A DNA stretch of 64,000 nucleotides from Rhodocyclaceae bacterium (GCA_016702335.1 JADJEF010000018.1:682001-746000); one strand, 5' to 3'; positions 50,095-58,696 are shown, numbered from the stretch's first letter. Notes: generated from the sequence alone by a model not told the origin. A program made the numbers and translations.

Positions 50095-50772
50095 ATGTTC
50101 AACAAAGAACTCTATCTTGTGCGTCATGGTCAGGCCTCGTTTGGCGCCGCCAATTACGACCAGCTATCGTCTCTTGGGGTACAGCAATCCACCTGGTTGG
50201 GCGAGTATTTTGCGCAACGGCAGATTCGTTTTGACAGCATCTTCACCGGCACCATGCAACGGCATCGGCAGACGGCGCAGGCTATTCAGGTTGCAATGGG
50301 CGATTCGCAAGCCAGGCACGAGCACAGCGGGTTAAACGAGTATGACTTTTCTGCCCTGCACGATACCGTCGCCAGCCATCAGGAGTTCCCGCGAACACCG
50401 ACTGATGAAGAAAAGATCGCGTTCTACCGCCAACTAAAAAAGGCGCTCCATCTCTGGGCTAGCGACAGGCTCAATACCAACATGCCGGAGACCTGGGCGC
50501 AGTTCAAGGCACGCATCCATACCGGCTTACTTGCCGCTACCGATTGCTCGGCACAACGAATTTTGATTATCAGTTCGGGCGGACCGCTGGGTATAGCTGT
50601 TCAGCACGCACTAGGGGCACCGGACGCGGCGGCGGTCGAATCCAGCCTGCTGGTGCGTAACGCATGCTTCTGTCACTACTATGTCACCGGTGACGGCCTG
50701 CGCCTGTCGAGTTTCAACGCCATCCCCCATCTCGATCAACCTGACCGCTTGACGGCCATTACCTACGCCTGA
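50095..50772 (+). CDS. Histidine phosphatase family protein
   Basis: Phosphatase of the phosphoglycerate mutase/SixA superfamily. The 225-residue protein has the catalytic His in LYLVRHGQASFGAANYDQLSSLG, the FTGTMQRHRQTAQ Arg segment and the second His region replaced by SSGGPLGIAVQHALG, where the family usually has a second catalytic His (SHG or THG). Loss of this His suggests weak or altered activity. ATG 50095 is chosen for MFNKELYLVRHG. It is followed by a dispersed repeat and an RluA-type gene. Confidence 0.8.
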   Translation: MFNKELYLVRHGQASFGAANYDQLSSLGVQQSTWLGEYFAQRQIRFDSIFTGTMQRHRQTAQAIQVAMGDSQARHEHSGLNEYDFSALHDTVASHQEFPRTPTDEEKIAFYRQLKKALHLWASDRLNTNMPETWAQFKARIHTGLLAATDCSAQRILIISSGGPLGIAVQHALGAPDAAAVESSLLVRNACFCHYYVTGDGLRLSSFNAIPHLDQPDRLTAITYA

Positions 50773-50780
50773 TTGGCTGA

Positions 50781-50810
50781 ATCGCCGTCTCACCAGCGCC
50801 GACTTGCGGA
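50781..50810 (+). repeat. Dispersed 30-bp repeat, copy 13
   Basis: Perfect copy, variable triplet CTC. Its final GCGGA lies five bases before the ATG at 50815, where it could act as the Shine-Dalgarno sequence as in copy 1. Confidence 0.88.
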
Positions 50811-50814
50811 CACG

Positions 50815-51432
50815 ATGATCACGGTCACTCATGCCGACGCGGCGCTTATCGTAGCCGACAAGCCGGCTGGCCTTCTGGCCGTGCCAGGGCGCGGGCCTGA
50901 CAAGCAAGACTGCCTGAGCGCCCGCATCCAGGCAATCTACCCGGATGCGCTGATCGTTCATAGACTGGACATGGACACCTCAGGACTAATGTGTTTCGCG
51001 CGTGGCGCAAAGGCTCAGCGCACCCTCAGCATCGCCTTTGCCGAGCGCCGGACGCAGAAGCGCTACGTTGCGCTGGTGGAGGGAAATCTCCCTCTGCGGC
51101 AGGACTGGCAACTCATCGACCTGCCGCTGCTTCTCGACTGGCCAAACCGTCCCCGCAGCAAAGTCGATCACTTGCACGGAAAACCCAGCCAGACTCGCTG
51201 GCGAGCCATCGCTTACGATGCAGATAAAGCCGCGACACGAGTGGAACTGATGCCCATTAGCGGGCGCTCGCACCAGCTTCGCGTGCATATGCTGGCTATC
51301 GGTCACCCTATTGTCGGTGACCCGTTTTACGGAACGCAGGCAACACGGATGTACCTGCACGCGACTGAACTCACCCTGCCCCACCCCAGTCATGACCACG
51401 ACATGACTTTTTTCAGTGATGCCCCGTTCTGA
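50815..51432 (+). CDS. RluA-family pseudouridine synthase
   Basis: RNA uridine-to-pseudouridine isomerase. The 205-residue protein has ADKPAGLLAVPGRG, catalytic Asp in IVHRLDMDTSGLMCFAR, EGNLPL, and the RluA-type ISGRSHQLRVHMLAIGHPIVGDPFYG. No S4 domain is present, as in RluA and TruC-like short members (RluA acts on 23S rRNA U746 and tRNA U32). ATG 50815 is preferred over the upstream frame start at 50773, which reads through the repeat. Confidence 0.92.
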   Translation: MITVTHADAALIVADKPAGLLAVPGRGPDKQDCLSARIQAIYPDALIVHRLDMDTSGLMCFARGAKAQRTLSIAFAERRTQKRYVALVEGNLPLRQDWQLIDLPLLLDWPNRPRSKVDHLHGKPSQTRWRAIAYDADKAATRVELMPISGRSHQLRVHMLAIGHPIVGDPFYGTQATRMYLHATELTLPHPSHDHDMTFFSDAPF

Positions 51433-51459
51433 CCGTACCAACGCGCCGCTGCTAAGAAA

Positions 51460-51501
51460 ATAAAAAGGCCAAGAGCGCGTATGGAACTCGCATCTTGGCC
51501 T
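51460..51501 (-). terminator. Rho-independent terminator of the chemosensory-like operon
   Basis: On the minus strand AGGCCAAGA and TCTTGGCCT form a nine-base stem, followed by TTTTTA. It lies 42 bases after the stop of the CheY gene, which is the last gene of the operon. Confidence 0.75.
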
Positions 51502-51542
51502 CTCAAGCCCTGCACCCCGAGCAATGGCCCGAGGACGAGCGC

Positions 51543-51914
51543 TTAACCAGCGAGCTTCTTGAATGTTTCCAGAACAGCGGCGCCGTTGAATGGCTTGACG
51601 ATCCAGCCTTTGATGCCGGCGGCTTTACCGCGCTCCTTCATGCTTGGGCTACTTTCCGTGGTGAGCATAATCACATTCACGGTGGCATTGCCCAATTCGC
51701 CGCGAATCTTCTCCACCATGGTCAGCCCATCCATGTTGGGCATATTGACGTCGCTAACGACTAGTTTGATGCCCGGGTCCGCTTTCAGCTTGACCAAGCC
51801 ATCCTTGCCATCCACAGCAGTCGCCACGTCAAGACCATTGCTCTTGAGAAATCCTGCAACCTCGTCACGAACAGTGCTGGAGTCGTCTACAACAAGAATT
51901 TTTGCCATTTTCAA
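51543..51914 (-). CDS. CheY-like single-domain response regulator
   Basis: Diffusible output receiver. The 123-residue protein is a complete receiver with D8 and D9 (VVDDSSTV), phosphoacceptor D53 in VVSDVNMPNMDG, T83 in MLTTESS and K105 in IVKPF. The VNMPNMDGLTMVEKIR segment is CheY-like rather than from a DNA-binding regulator. It closes the operon that starts at 57199, 17 bases after the pseudo-receiver/CheX gene. It would be phosphorylated by the CheA-like kinase and dephosphorylated by a CheX protein. Confidence 0.93.
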   Translation of the reverse strand: MKMAKILVVDDSSTVRDEVAGFLKSNGLDVATAVDGKDGLVKLKADPGIKLVVSDVNMPNMDGLTMVEKIRGELGNATVNVIMLTTESSPSMKERGKAAGIKGWIVKPFNGAAVLETFKKLAG

Positions 51915-51931
51915 CAGTCCTTAAAAAGTAT

Positions 51932-52882
51932 TTAAAACAATTCCATTTCGCCGGAGCTAACAAGTTCATCGACATCGTGCACGATTTCCTTGAAGTCTTC
52001 GGGTGACCAGCTCAAATTAAAAATGAAACGCTGATATACCTTAACCTCACGCTGCTTTTCAGCATCGGTCAGAGTATAGAGAAAACATAGCTGAGGATTC
52101 TCTGAACCAAACGAAATGTACTTGTGTTTGTGATTGACCACCAGCGGAACCTGAATCATGCTCCCTGAGACAGCGGCTGCATCACCGATATAGCGGTTCT
52201 TGAATGCCCCCCAAATCAGATTGGTTATTTCACCCAGGAGCGCATTGACATCGCGGAAATTCGACTCAGGGAAAAGCGGGTCGCTGTTCAGCATCCCCAA
52301 TATCGGCTCCTCCTCTGTTTGCAGCATCATATAGCCGCGACACCAACTGCTTTCCAGCGGAATCAGACTAAACACCTCGCCAAAAATTACCCGGTCACGA
52401 ACGATGTAGGGGGTACCCCAAGAAAGCGACACATTCTTGAACTGACTCGTGAGCACGCCTTCGGTAATCTCGGAAATTCCACGCACCAAGGCATTTGGAT
52501 AGGTCAGGCTGAAAATATACTCTTCGATCGCCTTGCGCAAAGACCCCATGTCATCGGTAGTGTAGGCTGCACAATACATGCGCCGCATACTTTCCGGAAC
52601 ACTATCCAGCGTCTCCCCGGACTCACGACGCAAGATGATGGGCAATTCCGGTCGCACGGTATGAATCTTGATGGCGATCTCGGCGTTCTCTTCTGGCGAT
52701 CCACCATAGTTTTCTGAGTACAGTATCGCGCCCAGGTCAATGTTGGATCGAAGAACCGACATCAGGCGGTTCTTGCGTACCTTGAGGCCGACGAGATTGT
52801 TCTCATCACAAAACTGCTTGATGGCATTCGAGTGCGTTGGACTGTCATCAAGAACCAGTACTTTGCTGACCGGTTGATTCAT
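51932..52882 (-). CDS. Pseudo-receiver fused to CheX/CheC-like domain
   Basis: The 316-residue protein has an N-terminal receiver-like fold (KVLVLDDSPTHSNAIKQFCDENNLVG), but the phosphoacceptor position after strand 3 reads AILYSENYGG, with Ser where Asp is expected, and the Thr and Lys sites are also changed (ILRRESGE; no KPF). It is therefore probably a pseudo-receiver. Residues about 135-300 resemble the CheX/CheC fold, with an E218..N221 pair in ALLGEITNLIWGAFKNRYIGD. This ExxN signature is what CheX and CheC use for CheY-P hydrolysis. It lies 24 bases after the CheX-like gene and 17 before cheY. Confidence 0.8.
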   Translation of the reverse strand: MNQPVSKVLVLDDSPTHSNAIKQFCDENNLVGLKVRKNRLMSVLRSNIDLGAILYSENYGGSPEENAEIAIKIHTVRPELPIILRRESGETLDSVPESMRRMYCAAYTTDDMGSLRKAIEEYIFSLTYPNALVRGISEITEGVLTSQFKNVSLSWGTPYIVRDRVIFGEVFSLIPLESSWCRGYMMLQTEEEPILGMLNSDPLFPESNFRDVNALLGEITNLIWGAFKNRYIGDAAAVSGSMIQVPLVVNHKHKYISFGSENPQLCFLYTLTDAEKQREVKVYQRFIFNLSWSPEDFKEIVHDVDELVSSGEMELF

Positions 52883-52906
52883 TACGTTCTCCCCATTTTT
52901 TGTTTG

Positions 52907-53446
52907 CTAAAACATTTCCAGTGCGCCGGTTGCCTCTTCGGCAATGCTCATATCCACGCGAAAATCGATAGGTGCGTACGAACACATGCAAAGCGTGCCG
53001 TGCAGATTGATCGACCCATTTATCACTATATTGTGCTGCGAAACGTAGTTTGGCTTCAGTTCCTTTAAAAAAGGCAGGCACTTGCTGTCAAGCACATAGG
53101 GCGTTGACATTCCAAGGTGCGGGAAATAGTTTCCCAGATCGCGATTCATCGCTCCGCAGCACATATTCCCCAACTCGGAAAATGCCTCGAAAAAGTCTAC
53201 GCTCGCATCGCCCTTTGTGAAGTAGGCTTCGGTACCTTTGTCGCGATTGATATGGAAAATAGTCAGCAAACGAAACAGATATGACGAGACCGTCAGAACG
53301 ACAATGTTTTTCTCCGGTGTCTCGACCAATTTTCCCGAAGGTAGCGCCGTAACCTCGATGCTATCGCCAGCCGTTGCAACCAGATTGGCTTTTGCCGCCT
53401 TGGTGAAGATGAAATCTACGCCGTGTTTTACGTTTTCGGTAATCAC
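52907..53446 (-). CDS. CheX-like CheY-P phosphatase
   Basis: The 179-residue protein has the CheX/CheC pattern: an N-terminal strand region (DSIEVTALPSGKLVETPEKNIVVLTVS), helix with E91..N94 in FSELGNMCCGAMNRDLG, and two later sandwich strands. CheX dimers dephosphorylate CheY-P. The start is GTG at 53446 (reads MITENVKHGVDF); no ATG fits. It lies between the MCP-tip protein (seven-base gap) and the pseudo-receiver protein. Confidence 0.8.
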   Translation of the reverse strand: MITENVKHGVDFIFTKAAKANLVATAGDSIEVTALPSGKLVETPEKNIVVLTVSSYLFRLLTIFHINRDKGTEAYFTKGDASVDFFEAFSELGNMCCGAMNRDLGNYFPHLGMSTPYVLDSKCLPFLKELKPNYVSQHNIVINGSINLHGTLCMCSYAPIDFRVDMSIAEEATGALEMF

Positions 53447-53453
53447 AATGCGT

Positions 53454-54221
53454 CTAGCCCAACCTACTCTTCAACTGTGCAATGTTCGCCTCAACACTGC
53501 TGATGGCTGCGGTAATCATCTTGCCATCTGCCTGGATTTCCTGAAAGGTCGCCGTCGTAGTCAGATCGTTTTTGTGCAAACTTTTGCTGTATTCCTTCGA
53601 GAGCGACTCGGACCGAAAGGCCAAGGTGCGAACCTCATCAGCAACCACCGCAAAACCACGCCCGGACTCGCCGGCACGCGCAGCTTCTATCGCGGCATTC
53701 AGCGAAAGAATCACGACGTGCTTGACGATGGAAGCGAACTCCTGATTCTGCTTGTGCATCTCGCGGTTTTGTACCATCAGCGAATTCATTTCCTCGTGCC
53801 AGTGCTCAAAGGTCACCGCCACATTGCGCAATTGATGCGCCTCTGCCGCCAGACGATCCACCCGCTGCAAGACGTCGTAGCGCAAACTCTGGTTTTCCTG
53901 CCGCAGGCTTTCAAGTTCTGCTTGGTCGGACCCGCTCCCTGCCGATACCCGATCGCGGAGCGAATCAATCTCATTTGACAACTGCCGTCCAACACCTCGT
54001 AGGTGCTCGGCTTCGGAGGACGCACTATCGCATGCAGTACGCAAGGTATTGAGTTCGGTTGCCAATTTGGCATTGCTGTCACTGAGCTCCGCTACTTGTT
54101 TGGCTTGCGCCGTCTGGAGAACTGCGATCGCACCTTTCTTCTCCGCGTCGGCACGTAACGTGGCCACCACCCAAGTGATTACCACCAGTACAAACCCACC
54201 AAGGATGTAGTAAGTCATCAT
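53454..54221 (-). CDS. Membrane-anchored MCP-like signalling protein lacking a sensory domain
   Basis: The 255-residue protein has one N-terminal membrane helix (5-22, YILGGFVLVVITWVVATL), a long coiled coil at about 35-135, and an MCP signalling tip at about 160-200: LSLNAAIEAARAGESGRGFAVVADEVRTLAFRS. The hairpin tip matches the canonical EAARAGE-GRGFAVVA-EVR-LA core that binds CheA and CheW in chemoreceptors. There is no periplasmic ligand domain and no HAMP domain. It starts four bases inside the kinase gene end (ATGA overlap). Confidence 0.88.
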   Translation of the reverse strand: MMTYYILGGFVLVVITWVVATLRADAEKKGAIAVLQTAQAKQVAELSDSNAKLATELNTLRTACDSASSEAEHLRGVGRQLSNEIDSLRDRVSAGSGSDQAELESLRQENQSLRYDVLQRVDRLAAEAHQLRNVAVTFEHWHEEMNSLMVQNREMHKQNQEFASIVKHVVILSLNAAIEAARAGESGRGFAVVADEVRTLAFRSESLSKEYSKSLHKNDLTTTATFQEIQADGKMITAAISSVEANIAQLKSRLG

Positions 54222-57199
54222 GCGGTCGCTACTGCAAACTGTTCCGGCATCGAAATGACAGTTTCGAAGGCACGATAATCCGCACCGACCTGAGCGTCTG
54301 TAAATTTGAGCTCAATGCTGCCCCCCTCGCGCTTGACGAAATCCTGCACAGCATCCATGCCTACGCCTCGACCTGAGACTTCGGTCACAGCGGCAGCCGT
54401 AGAGAAGCCCGCAGCAAAAATAAGCATGGCAACCTCTTCGTCAGGCATTGCACCACTCTCAGGAACCATGCCCTTCTCAATTCCCTTCTTGCGAATGTAA
54501 CCCAGCGCCAGGCCCTTTCCATCATCCTTCAGTCGCATCTGCAGTTTGCCGTGCTCCACCGAAAGGCCCAGCTCAATGGTTCCAGCCTCTGGCTTGCCTT
54601 TGGCTTGACGGTCTGCAACTGCCTCAATACCGTGATCCATGGAATTGCGATAGAGGTGCATGAACACATTGCGCAACAAATCTGCAACCTGGTTGCGGAT
54701 ATGCACACCGTTGTCACGGACAACAAGTTTCGGTGGTGCCTTATCGAGCTCTTTCGCCAAAGAGGGTAGTGAATCAAACACACCATCCAGAATTGACTGA
54801 ATAGTCTCGGTGCCAATAAGTCGCAAATTAACTTCCAGTTCCTTGACCAGTTTGGTCAGCGTGGCAGGCGCGGCTGTGTCGATATTCACCGCACTGATGT
54901 CAGAAACCAGGTTATCGACATGCTCACGCTTGACCATCACGTACTTTTCAGCGCTACCGCGACGACCAGGTCCTTTACGGCCGAGCTTTACTTCATTGAG
55001 TGAGGCGTATTCCTCAATGTTCTGGGTCACTTCCTGTAGCTGACTCAATAGCTCTTCCTTCTGGAACTCCGCCTCCGGATTTTTGCGCAGTTCGTCATAG
55101 GCCTGTTCCGCCTCATGCACAATATTGGTAAGGTGAAGCAGCCCGTAGGTGCGCGCATTACCTTTTATCGTGTGCATGTTACGGAACAGTTGCGCCACCA
55201 TATCGGGGCTCTTGTCGTCCGCCTTACGCAGCAATTCGTCATTTTCTGCAACAAACTTGCGCGCGCTATCGACGAACTCGTGGAACTTCTCCTGATTCAC
55301 GGTCAGGATTTGACCAATCATCTCAAGTTCGCGCTTCTGCTGCCCGGCCTCGGCTTCCAACTTACGCAACTCGGTGACGTCACGCACACAAACCATCAAT
55401 TTGTCTACGGTGTCGTTTTCATCACAAATAGGTGACCAACTCAGATCCAGATACTTGATGCGACCATCAGACATCTTTATATCGATATCACTGACGAGCA
55501 AGTGCGAGTTGAAATCGAAATTCATGCGATCTTCACTGATGACCGAATCGATCGTCGCTTCCACCTGAGAGCGCGCGTCCGATCCTACCGTCGATGTACC
55601 GAAGATCATGCCCATCGCGGGCTTCCCGGCGATGTCGGTAGAGCCAAAGATCGTCTCCAGATACCTGGAGTATTCAGGATGGATCGTCCCGTCTCGAACA
55701 ATCGTGAGAATACCCTGAGGCATATTCTCAAGCATGTTCTGAATGTCGTTGGTCTTTTCCCGCAACTGCGCCGTGCGTTCGCTGACAATTTGCTCAAGGT
55801 TATCGTTGATGCCTTTAAGGTCGGTAACCAGTCGAACATTGTCCTTGAAGGTACGGGCAAAGGAGCTGGCCGCCACGTAAATCATGATACCCAGGAACAA
55901 TACGTTATCAATCGGAGATAGCACCGTACCCTGAATTACACCTCGCCCGATCAGCACATCGTTCGCATACATGACCGCAAACGACAGCATGCCGACGAAC
56001 AAAAAGATCGAACCGTCCCGCTTCCGCCGAACCCCCTGTAGGGTGTGGTAGATCGAGAGCGCAATCATTGCTATCGCGGATAGAGACAGCGTTACCCTGA
56101 GGGGCTCGAACAACTCCATGTTGCGAGCTTCGGCCTCCTGAAAGGCGAAGGCACCGCAGGCAATGGATGTTCCGAAGGTGACAAGCCCAAAGACCCAGTT
56201 CAGCTTCGGCGTGAACTTGTCAAAATGCTGACAGAACAAATAGTAGAAGAAGACGCACACCATCCCGAAATACTGGGCAAACGCCATCGTGTCGGGATCG
56301 AACGTGCGCAGCATCAGGTCCGTCGGAAGGATCAGGTAAGGGGTCGCGGTAAAGCTTGCCAACGCTGCCGTTATGTACAAGCGGTCACGCGTCTGAAGGA
56401 AAACCTGAAGGAAAAACATCCCGTAGAAGAACGCAATTGCTGCCGCCATCAAGCGGAACTCGCCGCCCCGGAAGAACTGAAAAGTCAGGTTGTTGTCGTT
56501 GGTGCTGTAACGACGCAGTTCGAAAGGATGCTCATAAATGCCGTCTTCCGTGGGGTTTTCAATATTGACCACGATCGTCCGCAGCGCCGTCCCTTTGGTG
56601 GGCATCAAAACCGGTATTGGCTGATTGGCGTAAAAACGCTCCACGCTGTAGTTGCCCGGGCGGCGGTAGATTTCTTCGCCATTCATATATACGGTAACCT
56701 TGCCCAAGCGAGCCGGGATCATCATGACCCATTCCTTGCCCATGTGACGACCCGTGTCCAACACGGCGCGGTACCAACCCGACTTGAAGGGCTTGTCACC
56801 CGGGTACGCGTCTGACCACTTCCCTGGTGTCTTGAGCAGAACCCAGTCCTTGGTATCCAGGGTCGGGTTCATGAAGTCGTAATCGTCAGTACCCTCGCCA
56901 CCCTTGGCGAACAACCAGTTCCCCTGCAGGCTCAGCTTGGCACCAAACTCAGTGAGTTCGTCAGTGATCGGAATAAGACACGAGAAGCAATCCGGCCGCT
57001 TGTCGATCGTATTGAGGTTGGTGGTATCCATCCCCGCGCTCATGCCATTGTTGTCATTGGCCGGTTCGGGAGCAGGAGCAGGAGCGGCAGCCTCACTGGG
57101 TACCGGCTCTGCGGGAGTGGTTTGATCCTGAGCGGAAACAAAACCCCAACTGGCCAGCAGCGCCAGCAGAGCAAGTACGGACTTGAAACTACGAACCAT
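54218..57199 (-). CDS. 7TM-DISM sensor fused to PAS, Hpt and CheA-type kinase, no CheW domain
   Basis: Multi-domain sensor kinase of 993 residues. Signal peptide at 1-23; periplasmic jelly-roll/DISM-type beta domain at about 85-235 (SGWYRAVLDTG, VTVYMNGEEIYRRPGNYS); seven-helix DISM domain at about 245-450; linker coil; PAS at about 490-612 ending CVRDVTELRKLEAEAG; Hpt-type helix bundle at about 630-735 with phosphoacceptor H676 in FRNMHTIKGNARTYGL; CheA-type ATPase at about 755-993 with N box HLYRNSMDHGIEAV (848-), G1 DDGKG (892-896) and G2 VSGRGVGMDAV. The protein ends there, so the P5/CheW domain of CheA is absent. First gene of a five-gene operon. It has GGAGG eight to thirteen bases before ATG. 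Confidence 0.88.
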   Translation of the reverse strand: MVRSFKSVLALLALLASWGFVSAQDQTTPAEPVPSEAAAPAPAPEPANDNNGMSAGMDTTNLNTIDKRPDCFSCLIPITDELTEFGAKLSLQGNWLFAKGGEGTDDYDFMNPTLDTKDWVLLKTPGKWSDAYPGDKPFKSGWYRAVLDTGRHMGKEWVMMIPARLGKVTVYMNGEEIYRRPGNYSVERFYANQPIPVLMPTKGTALRTIVVNIENPTEDGIYEHPFELRRYSTNDNNLTFQFFRGGEFRLMAAAIAFFYGMFFLQVFLQTRDRLYITAALASFTATPYLILPTDLMLRTFDPDTMAFAQYFGMVCVFFYYLFCQHFDKFTPKLNWVFGLVTFGTSIACGAFAFQEAEARNMELFEPLRVTLSLSAIAMIALSIYHTLQGVRRKRDGSIFLFVGMLSFAVMYANDVLIGRGVIQGTVLSPIDNVLFLGIMIYVAASSFARTFKDNVRLVTDLKGINDNLEQIVSERTAQLREKTNDIQNMLENMPQGILTIVRDGTIHPEYSRYLETIFGSTDIAGKPAMGMIFGTSTVGSDARSQVEATIDSVISEDRMNFDFNSHLLVSDIDIKMSDGRIKYLDLSWSPICDENDTVDKLMVCVRDVTELRKLEAEAGQQKRELEMIGQILTVNQEKFHEFVDSARKFVAENDELLRKADDKSPDMVAQLFRNMHTIKGNARTYGLLHLTNIVHEAEQAYDELRKNPEAEFQKEELLSQLQEVTQNIEEYASLNEVKLGRKGPGRRGSAEKYVMVKREHVDNLVSDISAVNIDTAAPATLTKLVKELEVNLRLIGTETIQSILDGVFDSLPSLAKELDKAPPKLVVRDNGVHIRNQVADLLRNVFMHLYRNSMDHGIEAVADRQAKGKPEAGTIELGLSVEHGKLQMRLKDDGKGLALGYIRKKGIEKGMVPESGAMPDEEVAMLIFAAGFSTAAAVTEVSGRGVGMDAVQDFVKREGGSIELKFTDAQVGADYRAFETVISMPEQFAVATA

Positions 57200-57526
57200 T
57201 GAGGTCTCCTCCTCTTTTTACGTGCTTACCGGGGGCAGTGCTATCAAACATCATCCCGCACCCAATTTAACAACAACTTTTCGGCGCTGAGTAAACGCTC
57301 TACTATTTTCCTGCCAGAAGTATTACACAGGAACCGGCTCTTGGCCCTGCTCGAAAAAATAACGCTCTTCCCCGTTCTGGCGATTTCATACCCAACGCAC
57401 ACTCGGTCGCACCAACCGGCCGGCCGTCAGGCCGAATGCGACGCAGAGAGGCTGCACAGATAATTGCACAAAACCTTCGAGGAACTTACCAAACGCTCGC
57501 TCAAACCTTGACCCGGATTTGGCGAC
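57200..57526. other. 327-base gap upstream of the chemosensory-like operon
   Basis: No credible gene. The segment is less GC-rich than its surroundings near 57240-57310 and should contain the operon promoter, but I could not identify a clear -35/-10 pair. A GC-rich inverted region around 57417-57440 (GGCCGGCCGTCAGGCC) may be an lldD transcript hairpin, but no T-run follows. Confidence 0.5.
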
Positions 57527-58696
57527 CTAATTCCAGCCAATTTTGTCGATCAACTCAGGCGAGATATCGCTGATTCGATTGGTACCGGTAAGAATCATCG
57601 CAACCTCGAGTTCGCGCTTAAAAGTGTTTAGCAATGCGCACAAGCCTGCTTCACCGCCACCCGCAGCAGCCCACACCCAGGGACGACCGATCAAAACCCC
57701 GTTTGCGCCAAGGGCGAGCGCCTTGAAGACATCCAGACCGCTGCGCACACCACCATCAACGAGAATCTCCATGCGGTCGCCAACCGCCTCAACAATTGGT
57801 CGCAACTTCGAAATCGACGACGCCACACTATCAAGCTGACGCCCCCCATGGTTCGATACGACCAAACCATTGGCCCCGACGTCCGCCGCACAGCGAGCAT
57901 CCTGCACTTCCTGAATGCCCTTGATGATCAGATACCCCGGCCAGATCGTGCGCAGCCATTCGATGTCTTTCCAAGTGACCGAGGTATCAAATTGCGTATC
58001 GAGCCATTCACGATAGGCACCAAGGTCGGTCGAGTCGCTCACCATGTCGGCAATATTTGCGAAAGTATGCGGCTTGCCCTTCACGCCGACATTCCAAAGC
58101 CAACCGGGCCGCGTACCCAGTTGCCAAGCCTTACCAAGCTTGCCGCGCAACGAGTTTTCCAGCATTCCGTTGCGGGTATCACGGTGGCGCATACCGGCGA
58201 CGGGTAAATCAACCGTAAACACCAACGTGGTGACACCCTGCTCCAGCGCCGCCTCAAGCAAGCGCTGCACGGCCACACGATCGCGAACCATGTAGAGTTG
58301 AAACCAGAAAGGCTTGCCTGCCGCCTCACGCACCTCACTCAAAGAGCAGATACCCACGGTGGATAAGGTAAAAGGCACACCCGATGCCGTTGCTGCGCGC
58401 GCACCCAACGCTTCTCCGCGCCGCGAAAACAATCCGGCCATACCGACGGGTGCCAGTGCCAGTGGCATCGCTACCCGCTCGCCTGCCAACGTACTTTGCG
58501 TATCAATAGAGGAAACATCGCGCAGCACCCGTTGTTTAAGCAAAACACGGCCATAGTCCTCGACATTTGCCAACAGCGTGCGCTCGTCGTTGGCTCCACC
58601 GTCGATGTAATCAAACATGAATCGGGGCAAATTAGCCTCTGCCAAACGACGATAATCCAGCGTGCTGGCGGGAACGATATTCAAGGTTTTGCCCAT
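57527..58696 (-). CDS. lldD: FMN-dependent L-lactate dehydrogenase / alpha-hydroxy-acid dehydrogenase
   Basis: Membrane-linked oxidation of L-lactate (or a related 2-hydroxyacid) to pyruvate, passing electrons to the quinone pool. The 389-residue protein has the family start DYRRLAEANLPRFMFDYIDGGANDERTL, the FMN-site APVGMAGLFSRRGE, FTVDLPVAGMRHRDTRNGM, and the catalytic His and Arg in VSNHGGRQLDSVASSISKL and DGGVRSGLDVFKALALGANGVLIGRP. These identify the LldD/glycolate oxidase group. It lies divergent from the aldehyde dehydrogenase with a 174-base gap, and the gap downstream to the chemosensory operon suggests a separate transcript. Confidence 0.9.
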   Translation of the reverse strand: MGKTLNIVPASTLDYRRLAEANLPRFMFDYIDGGANDERTLLANVEDYGRVLLKQRVLRDVSSIDTQSTLAGERVAMPLALAPVGMAGLFSRRGEALGARAATASGVPFTLSTVGICSLSEVREAAGKPFWFQLYMVRDRVAVQRLLEAALEQGVTTLVFTVDLPVAGMRHRDTRNGMLENSLRGKLGKAWQLGTRPGWLWNVGVKGKPHTFANIADMVSDSTDLGAYREWLDTQFDTSVTWKDIEWLRTIWPGYLIIKGIQEVQDARCAADVGANGLVVSNHGGRQLDSVASSISKLRPIVEAVGDRMEILVDGGVRSGLDVFKALALGANGVLIGRPWVWAAAGGGEAGLCALLNTFKRELEVAMILTGTNRISDISPELIDKIGWN

